A DNA stretch of 64,000 nucleotides. It comes from Microcoleus sp. FACHB-61. GTDB lineage: Bacteria > Cyanobacteriota > Cyanobacteriia > Cyanobacteriales > Microcoleaceae. The stretch covers positions 124,001-188,000 of the forward strand of contig JACJNY010000059.1 of assembly GCA_014695295.1 (NCBI GenBank). Direction: 5' to 3'. Position 1 is the first letter of the stretch. The number at the start of each line of letters is the position of its first letter. The notes below the pieces were generated by a model. It ran no database searches. It saw only the letters and a program-made list of their open reading frames with translations, and was not told where the DNA came from. Shown piece by piece: positions 35,507 to 43,932 of the stretch. Made by a program: the position numbers and the translations under genes.

Positions 35507-35686
35507 GAAGGAAGAGGGAAGAAGGAAGAAGTCCGATGCAAGTCGGAAGAGGGAAGAACGAAGAAGTCCGATGCAAGTCGGAAGAAAAATAATTCTACTT
35601 TTGCTGATTCCCAATTCCCAATTCCCAATTCCCAATTCCCAATTCCCAATTCCCAATTCCCAATTTCCAATTTCCAATTACCCAAA
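35507..35686 (+). repeat. Composite heptamer block, copy 3 (GGAAGAA / CCCAATT)
   Basis: Purine arm with two copies of GTCCGATGCAAGTCGGAAGA embedded, a spacer with ATTCTACTTTTGCTGATT, then about nine CCCAATT units to 35686. It fills the whole gap between the ABC1 kinase gene and the next gene, ending about 14 bp before its GTG. Confidence 0.92.
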
Positions 35687-35700
35687 TTAAGGAATTATTC

Positions 35701-36075
35701 GTGTATTATTTTTCCGAGCCTCCCTATTTTTTAATGTCTGCGGGATTACTAGCAGGTATGGCCTCCGGCGTAGCATTTGAAGCAACTCTCAAACAAGCCG
35801 TACAACTGTGGTCTAAAAATCGTTCTACTAGCACTTTGGCTAACCTGCAAGGGCTGCAATTGCTCATACCTTTTCTGGGAATGGCCGGAGGAATTTGTGT
35901 ATTTTTAGCTTCGGGGATGGAGATTTTTGGCTTCCCAAAACTACTTTCTTATGCGCTCGCTTTGCCGCTGACGGTACTCACGGGCTGGCTAGTTTGGACT
36001 CAGTTGGGTAAGCTTTTGATCGAGCTAGAACGCGGAGGTTCCAAAGCGCTGGATCTGGATTCTTTTGAACAATGA
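35701..36075 (+). CDS. Small conserved-type membrane protein, unknown function
   Basis: This 124-residue protein has about three membrane helices: [40 protein letters not shown] and [21 protein letters not shown]. The first helix is followed by a basic loop ([12 protein letters not shown]). I do not recognise the family, but the balanced helix pattern and clean boundaries make it a real gene. The start is a GTG at 35701. It follows the ABC1 kinase gene on the same strand across a heptamer block and may share its transcript. A hairpin begins 5 bp after its stop. Confidence 0.65.
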   Translation: MYYFSEPPYFLMSAGLLAGMASGVAFEATLKQAVQLWSKNRSTSTLANLQGLQLLIPFLGMAGGICVFLASGMEIFGFPKLLSYALALPLTVLTGWLVWTQLGKLLIELERGGSKALDLDSFEQ

Positions 36076-36080
36076 AAGTT

Positions 36081-36123
36081 AACTATCAACCCTTTTTTAC
36101 CAGCAGGAATGGGGTTGATAGTT
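36081..36123 (+). terminator. Hairpin after the small membrane protein gene
   Basis: Perfect 12-bp arms AACTATCAACCC (36081-36092) and GGGTTGATAGTT (36112-36123) around a 19-base loop, starting 5 bp after the stop codon. No T-run follows, so termination may be weak or the hairpin may protect the transcript end. Confidence 0.5.
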
Positions 36124-36160
36124 GTCTAGGATTATCCTATTTGAAGCTTTTTGAACGAAC

Positions 36161-36280
36161 CGCAGAGGACGCAGAGAACGCAGAGAGAAAACAAAAAAGA
36201 GGCTCATAAGTTATGCAGTAATTTTTGTGGCAGTATTTTCTGTATAAAATCTGAAATCTCAAATTTAAAATCTAAAATCG
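36161..36280. repeat. CGCAGAG and TCTAAAA short repeats
   Basis: Three CGCAGAG units at 36161-36185, then (36247-36280) a degenerate AATCTGAAATCTCAAATTTA run of TCTAAAA-type heptamers directly before the epimerase ATG. The gap holds no gene; an open frame from 36151 is translated repeat. Confidence 0.65.
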
Positions 36281-36281
36281 C

Positions 36282-37232
36282 ATGGGTATTTTTATTGTTA
36301 CGGGCGCAGCAGGATTTATCGGATCTAATCTAGCCGAAACTCTTTTAAATCGAGGGGATACGGTGATAGGCGTTGACGAATTCAACGATTACTACGATCC
36401 GGCATTGAAGCGAAAAAATCTTGCACACTTAGAAAAATATCCCGGTTTTGAATTGATTGAGGGGGATATTTTATCTCTGAATTGGCGAGATCTTTTATCC
36501 GATGCAGAGGGAATTTTTCACCAGGCGGCGCAAGCGGGAGTCCGCGCAAGCTGGGGCGACGGTTTCCGCAGTTATACGGAACGCAATATTAACGCTACCC
36601 AAGTATTGTTAGAAGCCGCTAAAGATGCGCCAAATTTACAAAAGTTTGTCTATGCCTCATCGTCTTCAATTTACGGCAATGCTGAAGCTTTCCCCACGAA
36701 TGAAAATGCTTGTCCGCAGCCGGTTTCTCCCTACGGAATTACGAAGTTAGCCGGTGAACGTTTGTGCGGACTTTATTACAAAAATTTTGGCGTTCCGATT
36801 ACTTCGCTGCGCTATTTTACTGTTTACGGGCCAAGACAGCGCCCCGATATGGCTTTTCACAAATTTTTTAAGTCAATTTTCTTTGACGAGGCGATTTCAA
36901 TTTTCGGCGACGGATTGCAAACGCGGGATTTTACTTTTATCAGCGATTGCGTTGCTGCAAATTTAGCGGCGGCTGAGGTTCCAGAAGCTGCGGGAAAAGT
37001 TTTTAATATTGGTGGGGGAAGTCGGGTAGTTTTAAAAGAAGTTATTGATACAATAGAGAGAATTGTCGATCGACCTATTCGGATAGAGTTTACCGAAGCT
37101 GCTAGGGGAGACGCGCGGCACACTAGCGCGGATGTGTCTAAAGCCCAGAAAATCTTAGGTTATCAGCCGCAGGTTGCTTTAGAAGAAGGTTTAAGGCGCG
37201 AATGGGAGTGGATTCAGTCTTTGTACAGTTAA
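36282..37232 (+). CDS. NAD-dependent nucleotide-sugar epimerase/dehydratase
   Basis: This 316-residue extended short-chain dehydrogenase interconverts nucleotide sugars, most like UDP-glucuronate 4-epimerase or UDP-glucose epimerases. It has the NAD-binding GAAGFIGSN (8-16), the substrate-side VDEFNDYYDP typical of UDP-glucuronate epimerases, the catalytic Ser-Ser-Ser in YASSSSIYGN, and YxxxK in SPYGITKLAGE. The C-terminal ISIFGDGLQTRDFTFISDCV is typical. It probably feeds the convergent glycan cluster, the first gene of which ends 3 bp away. Confidence 0.93.
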   Translation: MGIFIVTGAAGFIGSNLAETLLNRGDTVIGVDEFNDYYDPALKRKNLAHLEKYPGFELIEGDILSLNWRDLLSDAEGIFHQAAQAGVRASWGDGFRSYTERNINATQVLLEAAKDAPNLQKFVYASSSSIYGNAEAFPTNENACPQPVSPYGITKLAGERLCGLYYKNFGVPITSLRYFTVYGPRQRPDMAFHKFFKSIFFDEAISIFGDGLQTRDFTFISDCVAANLAAAEVPEAAGKVFNIGGGSRVVLKEVIDTIERIVDRPIRIEFTEAARGDARHTSADVSKAQKILGYQPQVALEEGLRREWEWIQSLYS

Positions 37233-37235
37233 ATC

Positions 37236-38258
37236 CTATCTATCCCAGAAATTCCGCAACTTAAATTGAACATTGTTAACTTTTTGAATTACCCAACTTT
37301 TGAGATTTCTCTGCAAGCGAACTAGCAAATTTGGAGGCGTGAGTTTTGGTCGTGTTTGCGGCGAATTCAAATAGCGGTAGTGCAGAAATACATCTCGGTA
37401 CGGAATCTCAACATCTTCGCCAGCACACAATCGACTAAACTTTGCAGCCGAAATACTCATGTAGTGCAAGTAAGTCAGCCGCCGCCCTTTATCGTATAGA
37501 ACATAATCTCTCACCTCAAATTGAGAAGACCAATGATTGCCCGTTACCTGTGCAGGTTGATGATAAGCAAAGTTATAAAAAGAGATGCCGCTGCGGGCGA
37601 CTAAATAGTTAAATAAAGATTGGTCAGCGCCTCGTAAAGACATAATTTCCGCTTCTCCGGATGTTAATTTATCTATAAATTGAGAGCAATTATTTCGATT
37701 AAAAACCCCTGATTTTGAGGCAAACCAACCCGCACAAAAAGTATGAGATGGCAGTTCGTCAATATTTAAAACTTGAGGTAATTTTGGGGAGGACAAATCA
37801 AATATATAATTGAGGTCGGATTTGTATTGAAAATCGTTGGCTACCCAATCAAAATCATCAAGCTTTTGATAAATATAATCGAGAGAACCCATTAACAGAG
37901 TGTCTGCGTCAAAATAGATAAATTTATCAAAAGGGCCGTCGAAACAACATAACTTTCGGTGCATTTCCAAACATTGAACAGGTTTCAAACCTTTAGATTG
38001 CCAAACTTTTTGAGCTTTTGCATGAGTTTTCCAAACTTGAGTCGCAAAGTCTTCCCAGAAAATGATTGAATCGCTATTTTCAAACAGGGTGACATGAGGA
38101 CGAGTTGCAATTTCTAGTTGCACTTTTTTCAGTCGATTATCATAGGGAATGATACAAACAGGAATATTTTTTGCCCCGTTGACTTCGAGACTGTTTAATA
38201 AAGCGACTAAGTGGTCGATAACAACATCGTTTGCTAAAATATAAATACCATTAGTCAT
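37236..38258 (-). CDS. GT8-like glycosyltransferase, paralogue 1
   Basis: This 340-residue protein resembles the cyanobacterial Npun_R2821/Npun_R2823-type proteins and has a GT8-like nucleotide-diphospho-sugar transferase fold. It starts MTNGIYILANDVVIDHLVALLNS and has the metal-binding DxD in FIYFDADTLLMGSLDY. The active-site-side motif GADQSLFNYLVARSGISFYNF and the conserved end IPYRDVFLHYRYL are shared with paralogue 3, and DKGRRLTYLHYMS with both. The ATG at 38258 matches the start of its paralogues; ten extra codons upstream do not. It is the last gene of the cluster. Confidence 0.82.
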   Translation of the reverse strand: MTNGIYILANDVVIDHLVALLNSLEVNGAKNIPVCIIPYDNRLKKVQLEIATRPHVTLFENSDSIIFWEDFATQVWKTHAKAQKVWQSKGLKPVQCLEMHRKLCCFDGPFDKFIYFDADTLLMGSLDYIYQKLDDFDWVANDFQYKSDLNYIFDLSSPKLPQVLNIDELPSHTFCAGWFASKSGVFNRNNCSQFIDKLTSGEAEIMSLRGADQSLFNYLVARSGISFYNFAYHQPAQVTGNHWSSQFEVRDYVLYDKGRRLTYLHYMSISAAKFSRLCAGEDVEIPYRDVFLHYRYLNSPQTRPKLTPPNLLVRLQRNLKSWVIQKVNNVQFKLRNFWDR

Positions 38259-38296
38259 AAGTTTTAAATAAATTAAATCAGTTAGCAAATATTCCC

Positions 38297-38483
38297 GTAG
38301 GGTGTGTTGGGCGCTTGAAAATTATCTCGGCTTGAGCGAATATCAAAACAGCGCCCAACGCACGGAAATTATCGCCAAATGTGCGTTGGGCGCTGGCAAA
38401 TCTCTCGGCTTTATCAAATATTATAACAGCGCCCAACACACCCTACAATATCGCATATTATAACAGCGCTCAACACACCCTGC
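38297..38483. repeat. Inverted-repeat units of GTGTGTTGGGCGCT type
   Basis: Two hairpin units (38297-38363 and 38381-38446) each have arms such as GTGTGTTGGGCGCT / AGCGCCCAACGCAC; a third, single arm lies at 38465-38483. The units overlap the end of the glycosyltransferase gene at 38414 and supply its last 20 or so codons. Confidence 0.85.
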
Positions 38484-39346
38484 AAAGATCGAAATATTTT
38501 TTGCACTAAATTTGGTTTTTCCTCATTAAGATAACGATAATGTTTCCAAAGTTTCCAATAAGGACTACCCGATTTAATCGGTATCCCAGCCCAGTGAATA
38601 TATTTTAACCTTTTGCCTTTGTCATAAAGAACATAATCTATTTCTTGAAAATGCTTAGAACCAGCCCAGCTTCCCGGTTCTGTTGCTGAATCTTTAACAA
38701 AGTTGCAGCGTTTGGGAATCAGCTTAAGAATGATATAATTTAGTATAGGCTGGTCTGTGACATTTTGAGTAAAGTCAAAATATTCTCGATGCTGCGAACA
38801 TTCTCGCAAAATTTTATACATTTGCGATTCTGTAATAGTTCCTTTTCTGGAGGCCCAAAAACCGCTGTTGAATACATCTTGAAGCTGTGAGTCTGTAAAG
38901 ATATTCTGTTCTTTTACAGCGGGTGAAAATACATTTCGCAGTTTTTCGCTGAGGTGGTGATAGTCGCAGCAAAAAAAGTCTACTTCTGATAGTTTGTTTA
39001 AGTTGGCTGCGATGTCTTCAAAGACGATGATATCGGTATCGATGTACAGAAATTCCTCAAGGGGACCAAACCAGGCGGCGAGTTTTCGCATTTTGTTGGG
39101 GAGGGCTAAAAAGTTGCGATCAAACGTTTGACCAATTTCTCTGGTAAACTGTTCGACAAACTCCAGATTTGGGAACAATTGCACCCCGTGGAGACTGCTG
39201 AGTGCGGCTGCGACTTGCTGATAATTGTCGTCGAAGGGAATCAGAAAAACAGGTACTTGACAATTGTACAGACGTATGCTATTTAAAAGGGCGATCGCAC
39301 TTTCGATCACCTTATCATTCGCAACAATATAAATACCGCGACTCAT
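38414..39346 (-). CDS. GT8-like glycosyltransferase, paralogue 2 (repeat-extended C-terminus)
   Basis: This 310-residue paralogue begins MSRGIYIVANDKVIESAIALLNS and has DxD in FLYIDTDIIVFEDI, FNSGFWASRKG, and the conserved DKGKRLKYIHWAG. It ends with KHYRYLNEEKPNLVQKIFRS, the normal C-terminal region, but then continues for 20 residues (LQGVLSAVIICDIVGCVGRC...) encoded by the inverted-repeat units, rich in Cys and Val. The extension is therefore a repeat insertion that removed the native stop. The start overlaps the stop of paralogue 3 as ATGA, so the two are translationally coupled. Confidence 0.82.
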   Translation of the reverse strand: MSRGIYIVANDKVIESAIALLNSIRLYNCQVPVFLIPFDDNYQQVAAALSSLHGVQLFPNLEFVEQFTREIGQTFDRNFLALPNKMRKLAAWFGPLEEFLYIDTDIIVFEDIAANLNKLSEVDFFCCDYHHLSEKLRNVFSPAVKEQNIFTDSQLQDVFNSGFWASRKGTITESQMYKILRECSQHREYFDFTQNVTDQPILNYIILKLIPKRCNFVKDSATEPGSWAGSKHFQEIDYVLYDKGKRLKYIHWAGIPIKSGSPYWKLWKHYRYLNEEKPNLVQKIFRSLQGVLSAVIICDIVGCVGRCYNI

Positions 39347-40317
39347 ACATTTATCCTCAACCTTCTCAATACCCTTTTTAACAAATTCGGCGCAGAAACC
39401 TCAGTATAAGACTTTGGCGCTTGGGCAAAAATCGGACGCTTGGACGGTTCGCGGAGATAGCGGTAATGCAGGAACAAATCGCGATAGGGAAACTCAATAT
39501 TTTCGCCCGCACAAACTCTCCGAATTACATCCGGCGGCACACCAATATAATGAATGTAAGTAAGTCGGTTTCCCTTGTCGTACAAAATCTGATCTTGCTC
39601 TTCAAAATGTTTAGAAGTGACGCTGCACCCGGTTTTTTCGCCATCCGGGAGGCTATAAGCAAAATTATAGCTATTCATCCCCGTTTTCATCACCATATAA
39701 TTGAGCAACGGCTGCTCTCCCGCACCTTCATAGAGAATTTCCGCCTCGCCCGATTGCAGTTGAGCTAACAGCCATTCCCTAGTATTTTGCTCAAACAATC
39801 CTTGCTTGCTGGCGTAAAATCCAGAACAAAATATTTCCGAGTCTATCCGATTTTGCTCAAAAACTTCGAGCAGTTTTGGTGACTGAATATTGTATACTTT
39901 AGTTGGGGATAAAAATTGAAAATCATAAACCACAAAATCCGATACCTCTAATTTCTGAAACACGGCATCAAGGGAATTCATCACCAAAGTATCGGCATCC
40001 ATGTAGATAAACTTTTCAAACGGGCCATCGAAAGCGCAAAAGCGCCGATGTGCGCCGTAAAGCCGGAATTTTTTGCGGTTCAAACGCTCTGGTGCGGCTG
40101 CTTGCATGAATTCGTCCCATTGCTGAATTGAGGCGCTATCTTCATAAATAAACACGTTGGGACGGTTGACAATTTCTGCTTTGATTTGTTGTATTTGGTC
40201 GTCGAAAGGATAAATACAGACAGGAGTATTTGAGCCTAAGATAACTTCAATACTGTTGAGCAAGGCAATTAGTTGGTCGTAAACTGTATCGTTGGCAAGC
40301 GTGCAAATTCCATTCAT
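39343..40317 (-). CDS. GT8-like glycosyltransferase, paralogue 3
   Basis: This 324-residue paralogue begins MNGICTLANDTVYDQLIALLNSIEV, with DxD in FIYMDADTLVMNSLDA, the conserved FCAFDGPFEKF, GEQPLLNYMVMKTGMNSYNF, and the end IEFPYRDLFLHYRYL. It resembles the other two paralogues throughout, consistent with local duplication. Its stop overlaps the next start as ATGA. The sugar and acceptor are unknown. The FGE-like gene lies upstream with a 127-bp gap of repeat-like DNA that may carry an internal promoter. Confidence 0.83.
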   Translation of the reverse strand: MNGICTLANDTVYDQLIALLNSIEVILGSNTPVCIYPFDDQIQQIKAEIVNRPNVFIYEDSASIQQWDEFMQAAAPERLNRKKFRLYGAHRRFCAFDGPFEKFIYMDADTLVMNSLDAVFQKLEVSDFVVYDFQFLSPTKVYNIQSPKLLEVFEQNRIDSEIFCSGFYASKQGLFEQNTREWLLAQLQSGEAEILYEGAGEQPLLNYMVMKTGMNSYNFAYSLPDGEKTGCSVTSKHFEEQDQILYDKGNRLTYIHYIGVPPDVIRRVCAGENIEFPYRDLFLHYRYLREPSKRPIFAQAPKSYTEVSAPNLLKRVLRRLRINV

Positions 40318-40444
40318 ATCTATAGTCTCGCGAAGGCGGACTTTGTTTGTGTCGTTGCGGTTTCAACCGCCGAATTATCTAAATGGTTAAAGGATAGAGA
40401 AGGGTGAGCATGGGAGACTACAGCACAGAACCGGAAACCGGAGG

Positions 40445-41545
40445 CTACGCGAAAACCAGAGCAACGCGAAAACCCATGCTCCCGCCGTTGTGATTCGGCA
40501 AATACCTGTCGCGACTCGCACTGCGGCAAAGAATCGCTTTTCGATACCAGTAACCGCCACGGCCCACTCGGTAATTATTTTTGCCAGTTTCCCAGGAACT
40601 TCCGTCAGTTGGTGCGCGGATATAGTTTTCGTGCCACCTATCGCTGCACCACTCGATAACACTGCCGTGCATATCGTACAGTCCAAAGGCATTAGGGGGA
40701 AAACTCCCGACATCGGTTGCTTGTTGGCGATAAACTCCTTTGGGGGCGTTTGCGTAGGGGCTGTTTCCGTCATAGTTGACTAAATTCGGGGTAATGGTTT
40801 CCCCAAAATGAAATGGGGTTGTTGTACCGGCACGACAGGCGTATTCCCATTCTGCTTCGCTCAGGAGGCGATATTGTTTCCCGGTTTTTTGGGAGAGTTG
40901 GCCACAGAATTCGACAGCACCTAGCCACGATACATTTACAACAGGACGTTTGTCACGTTTGACATCCGATGAATTTTTTCCCCTCAATGCTTGCCACTGT
41001 GCGTAGGTAATCGGATATTTGCCTGCATAAAAAGCGGGTACTGTTACTTGATGCTGTGGATTTTCCCAATGGGTTCTACGTTCTTTTGTTGGTGGCGAAC
41101 CCATCATAAATGTGCCCCCGGGAATATAAACCATTTCCAGCACAACTCCATTTCCTAAGTCTTCGGGGAAGAAGCGAGCAGAGGAAGTATGACGACTGTT
41201 TTCTTTTCCTTCAGCATCAACCGTTATCACATCAAATTCAAAAATAGGCAAATATTTGTGTAACTGCTCTTTTATATTTAGTTCATCTCTATCCTTCAAC
41301 AGCGAAAAGGCTGCCAACTTCACCGCCATTGATTCATCTTGCAGTACCCCAATTATTAAATCTAAACCTGCATCTCCATATTTGAGCGCTTCAGACAGTG
41401 CAGCAATTTTCACCTCGACAATCGGTGAAGCCAAACGACTCTTAACGCCGGAAATCCCGCCTAAAACGGCTGCACCCAATGGCACTTGAGATTCACCGCC
41501 CTTGACGGCATCGTATTCTCTGGGTTGATTTTGGTTTTCTGTCAT
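40445..41545 (-). CDS. FGE-sulfatase (SUMF1-type) domain protein with HEAT-like N-terminus
   Basis: This 366-residue protein has HEAT-like helices at about 38-92 (VEVKIAALSEALKYGDAGLD), a linker, and an FGE-sulfatase domain from about 130: MVYIPGGTFMMGSP, RLLSEAEWEYACRAGT, NAFGLYDMHGSVIEWCSDRW, RGGYWYRKAILCRSASRDRY and GFRVALVF. True formylglycine-generating enzymes use a Cys pair near RGGSW...CR; here one Cys (AILCRS) remains at that place, so oxidase activity is doubtful and many bacterial members have other roles. It sits inside the glycan cluster, 11 bp from the GT10 gene, so it may bind or modify the glycan pathway. No sulfatase is nearby. Confidence 0.85.
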   Translation of the reverse strand: MTENQNQPREYDAVKGGESQVPLGAAVLGGISGVKSRLASPIVEVKIAALSEALKYGDAGLDLIIGVLQDESMAVKLAAFSLLKDRDELNIKEQLHKYLPIFEFDVITVDAEGKENSRHTSSARFFPEDLGNGVVLEMVYIPGGTFMMGSPPTKERRTHWENPQHQVTVPAFYAGKYPITYAQWQALRGKNSSDVKRDKRPVVNVSWLGAVEFCGQLSQKTGKQYRLLSEAEWEYACRAGTTTPFHFGETITPNLVNYDGNSPYANAPKGVYRQQATDVGSFPPNAFGLYDMHGSVIEWCSDRWHENYIRAPTDGSSWETGKNNYRVGRGGYWYRKAILCRSASRDRYLPNHNGGSMGFRVALVFA

Positions 41546-41556
41546 TGCGCTATTTC

Positions 41557-42507
41557 CTAAGATACAAAGTTAGACAGCCAATTGAGCAGGTTCAATTCGT
41601 GGAGAATGATTTGTCTAGCTTCGGCAATTTTTTCCCTCGCTTCATGCCAATAATCCGCAGTAGCTACAACCTCTTTAATAAATTCTACTCCTTTCTCATC
41701 AAGACTAGGCAGCCGCAGGAAACTCCCTGCAGGCAACAACTTATCCGCCGCCGAACCGCCGTAATAAATTGGCAAACACCAAGCTAACAAAGCATCCCAA
41801 AGCTTCTCGCTGACATACCAATCGTTTTCTGCATAATTTTCAATAGCTAAGTTGTAATAGTATGGTGCGACGGCGTGCCATTTATTGTTCATAGTGCCGT
41901 TTCCGCGCCCCCAAGTTGGCAAGTTTCGCCCGTAAAGGTCAAAATCCAATTCTTGTGATTGCAGCAATTTGATAAAATCTAATCGGTGTCGGTGATTGGC
42001 GGTGCGGCTAACACCTGAAGTAATCCAAGAACAGGATTTAGTTTTTGGCGGCGCAGGCATTTCATCGAGTTCTCGAAACGAGTTAGAGTGATACCAAATC
42101 GCGGGCATATAATCGGGTTTTGGTGCGAAATCGTCTGGTCCGGAAATGTAACCGCAGTAAAGTTTGGCTTGTTCGTAGTTGTCCTTAGTAATCTCAATTA
42201 CTTCTGGTAATGGCGGCTCGCGGATCAGGTAAATTATGCGTTCTTTGGGGACACCGCGCAATTTTTCTCGAATGTTGTTTTCTGGATTTTGGGGGCTGGG
42301 ACGGCGGATTTTGTCAAGCCAGGATTGCTTTTTGGGGGGTTTGGGAAAGTCGAATTGATACATGAGTAAAAAGTCTGGTTCGGGGTGGTTGGCTAGCATT
42401 TGAATGTTTCCCCAGTCGCCGAAGTTGTGGGGGGTTTGTTGCCACAGCCAGTCGCTTTGGTTCATGCCTGGGTAGGTGGTGATTGTGCTGATAATTTTTT
42501 TGTTCAT
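41557..42507 (-). CDS. GT10-family (fucosyltransferase-like) glycosyltransferase
   Basis: This 316-residue protein has the C-terminal GT10 signature: YYYNLAIENYAENDWYVSEKLWDALLAWCLPIYYGG, followed by LLPAGSFLRL. In this family the segment binds GDP-fucose or a related donor and transfers it in alpha linkage to a glycan. The N-terminal half has no membrane segment, so it is a cytosolic enzyme working before export. It is probably co-transcribed with the FGE-like gene downstream. The donor sugar is inferred from the family only. Confidence 0.85.
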   Translation of the reverse strand: MNKKIISTITTYPGMNQSDWLWQQTPHNFGDWGNIQMLANHPEPDFLLMYQFDFPKPPKKQSWLDKIRRPSPQNPENNIREKLRGVPKERIIYLIREPPLPEVIEITKDNYEQAKLYCGYISGPDDFAPKPDYMPAIWYHSNSFRELDEMPAPPKTKSCSWITSGVSRTANHRHRLDFIKLLQSQELDFDLYGRNLPTWGRGNGTMNNKWHAVAPYYYNLAIENYAENDWYVSEKLWDALLAWCLPIYYGGSAADKLLPAGSFLRLPSLDEKGVEFIKEVVATADYWHEAREKIAEARQIILHELNLLNWLSNFVS

Positions 42508-42535
42508 TTCTAATAATAAATGGGGTTTTCGCGTG

Positions 42536-42602
42536 TGGGCGGGGCGGGTTTATGAGATGATTGATTTTAGGCAATTATGGTTGGTAAAACCCGCCCCTAG
42601 GG
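42536..42602. repeat. GGGCGGGGCGGGTTTATGA inverted-repeat element, copy 2
   Basis: Same element as at 31239-31302: GC-rich ends GGGCGGGGCGGGTTTATGA and AAACCCGCCCCTAGGG flanking an AT-rich middle. It lies between the GT4 and GT10 genes. Confidence 0.8.
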
Positions 42603-42625
42603 ATTGAAAAATTATAGGATGAGGA

Positions 42626-43825
42626 TTAATGAATGATTTGCGATCGCACTTGCTCATCCACATAACTCAAAATTCTCTCTATCCTATTTTCCCACGAAAA
42701 TTGCTTGACAAAATTCAATGTTTCTGAATAACCTTCGCTTTTCCTCGGATATTTGGTTAAACTATCTCGAATGCTTTGCGCGAAATGGTGCGGGTTATCC
42801 GGTTCGCACCAAGTTGCTGCTATATTTCCCGATTTAAATTCCATTAAAGATGCAATCTCCGTCGCTACAATCGGAGTTCCCGATGCCATGTAATCAAAGA
42901 ATTTTAAAGGAGATGTGAACGTCGCCGCCTCTGTCAAACAGTGAGGGTGAGTCAACACATCCGCTGCTTGCAGCAAGCTAGCAAGTTGATTTTGAGGCAG
43001 GTAGCCGAGAAATTGAATGTTGTTAACTTGCTTGGATTTGGCTAACTGCTGGTAGGCTGTTACTTGGGATGAATCACCGCCCGCGATCGCAAATTGAACT
43101 CGCGGCAACTCCTGGGCCACCTCCACTAGCATATCGACACCTTTAAACGGGTAAAGTCCCCCTGCATAAACTGCTAAATGCTGTCTGTCATCTTCTAATA
43201 ATTGCTGCCGCCAATTCTGGGCAGCTTCTGTTTGTCTCGCGAGAAACAAATGGTTAAAACCGTTGTGCAGCGTAATTACTTTTTCCGGCGGCATCCCCTT
43301 CTTAACCATGCTGTCTCGGACAGTATCTGCAACAGTTACAGCAATTTGAAATAGAGGATTGCGAACGATTTCTGGTTCAAAATTTTTGTCTTCATGGTGG
43401 TGCTGTTCGTAGATAGCGGGAATACCGTTTTTAATGGCAGCTTTGACAAAATTCCAGTCGCGGGTGTGGACAATTTTAGTGGATTTAAGCAGGTGAATCG
43501 GTAAATAGTATTTCGATACTATTGTACTCGCACTCGTCCACTTGCTGTCCAAAAGGTCGATCGGCCACGGCATGGGCAAATCTGCTACTTTTAATTTTTC
43601 CTGAATATTGTAAATTTTGGCAAGTTTTTCATCCGCTTCCCTCGGTTGAAAAGGAAAAAGCAAATCAACCGGATTCAAAGCACTCCAGCCTTTGCGGAGG
43701 TATACCAAAACTGCTGGATAACCGAGATTCGCTGCGGCATTGGCAGAGTGGGCAACTTGAACTAAGCTCGCTACATTGGGTTGCGGCAAGATATTTCTAG
43801 TAAAAAATACATAATATTTAGACAT
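42626..43825 (-). CDS. GT4-family glycosyltransferase
   Basis: This 399-residue GT-B enzyme has the GT4 C-terminal donor domain: LAVYAGGLYPFKGVDMLVEVA, VQFAIAGG, IQFLGYLPQNQLASLLQAADV and the ExxxxxPLKFFDYMASGTPIVATEI signature holding the catalytic Glu. The N-terminal acceptor domain shows HTRDWNFVKAAI and YEQHHHEDK. It probably adds one sugar to a lipid-linked glycan. Its ATG at 43825 comes right after a heptamer repeat block that separates it from the ABC exporter gene. Confidence 0.88.
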   Translation of the reverse strand: MSKYYVFFTRNILPQPNVASLVQVAHSANAAANLGYPAVLVYLRKGWSALNPVDLLFPFQPREADEKLAKIYNIQEKLKVADLPMPWPIDLLDSKWTSASTIVSKYYLPIHLLKSTKIVHTRDWNFVKAAIKNGIPAIYEQHHHEDKNFEPEIVRNPLFQIAVTVADTVRDSMVKKGMPPEKVITLHNGFNHLFLARQTEAAQNWRQQLLEDDRQHLAVYAGGLYPFKGVDMLVEVAQELPRVQFAIAGGDSSQVTAYQQLAKSKQVNNIQFLGYLPQNQLASLLQAADVLTHPHCLTEAATFTSPLKFFDYMASGTPIVATEIASLMEFKSGNIAATWCEPDNPHHFAQSIRDSLTKYPRKSEGYSETLNFVKQFSWENRIERILSYVDEQVRSQIIH

Positions 43826-43826
43826 G

Positions 43827-43932
43827 GTAATTGGTAGTTAGTAATTGGTAATTGGTAATTAGTAATTGTTGACTGTGCAGACTGTTGACTAATGACTTCT
43901 GACTACTGACAACTGCCAACTGCCAACTGACT
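43827..43932. repeat. Heptamer repeats (GTAATTG / CAACTGC)
   Basis: GTAATTG-type 7-bp units (43827-43868) followed by TTGACTG, CTGACTA and CAACTGC units to 43932. The block joins the stop of the ABC exporter to the start of the GT4 gene, so it is the whole intergenic spacer. Confidence 0.85.

Noticed and set aside
40320-40529. Minus-strand frame between paralogue 3 and the FGE gene
   Set aside because: It overlaps the FGE 3' end and dispersed-repeat DNA, and has Arg/Ser-rich random composition.
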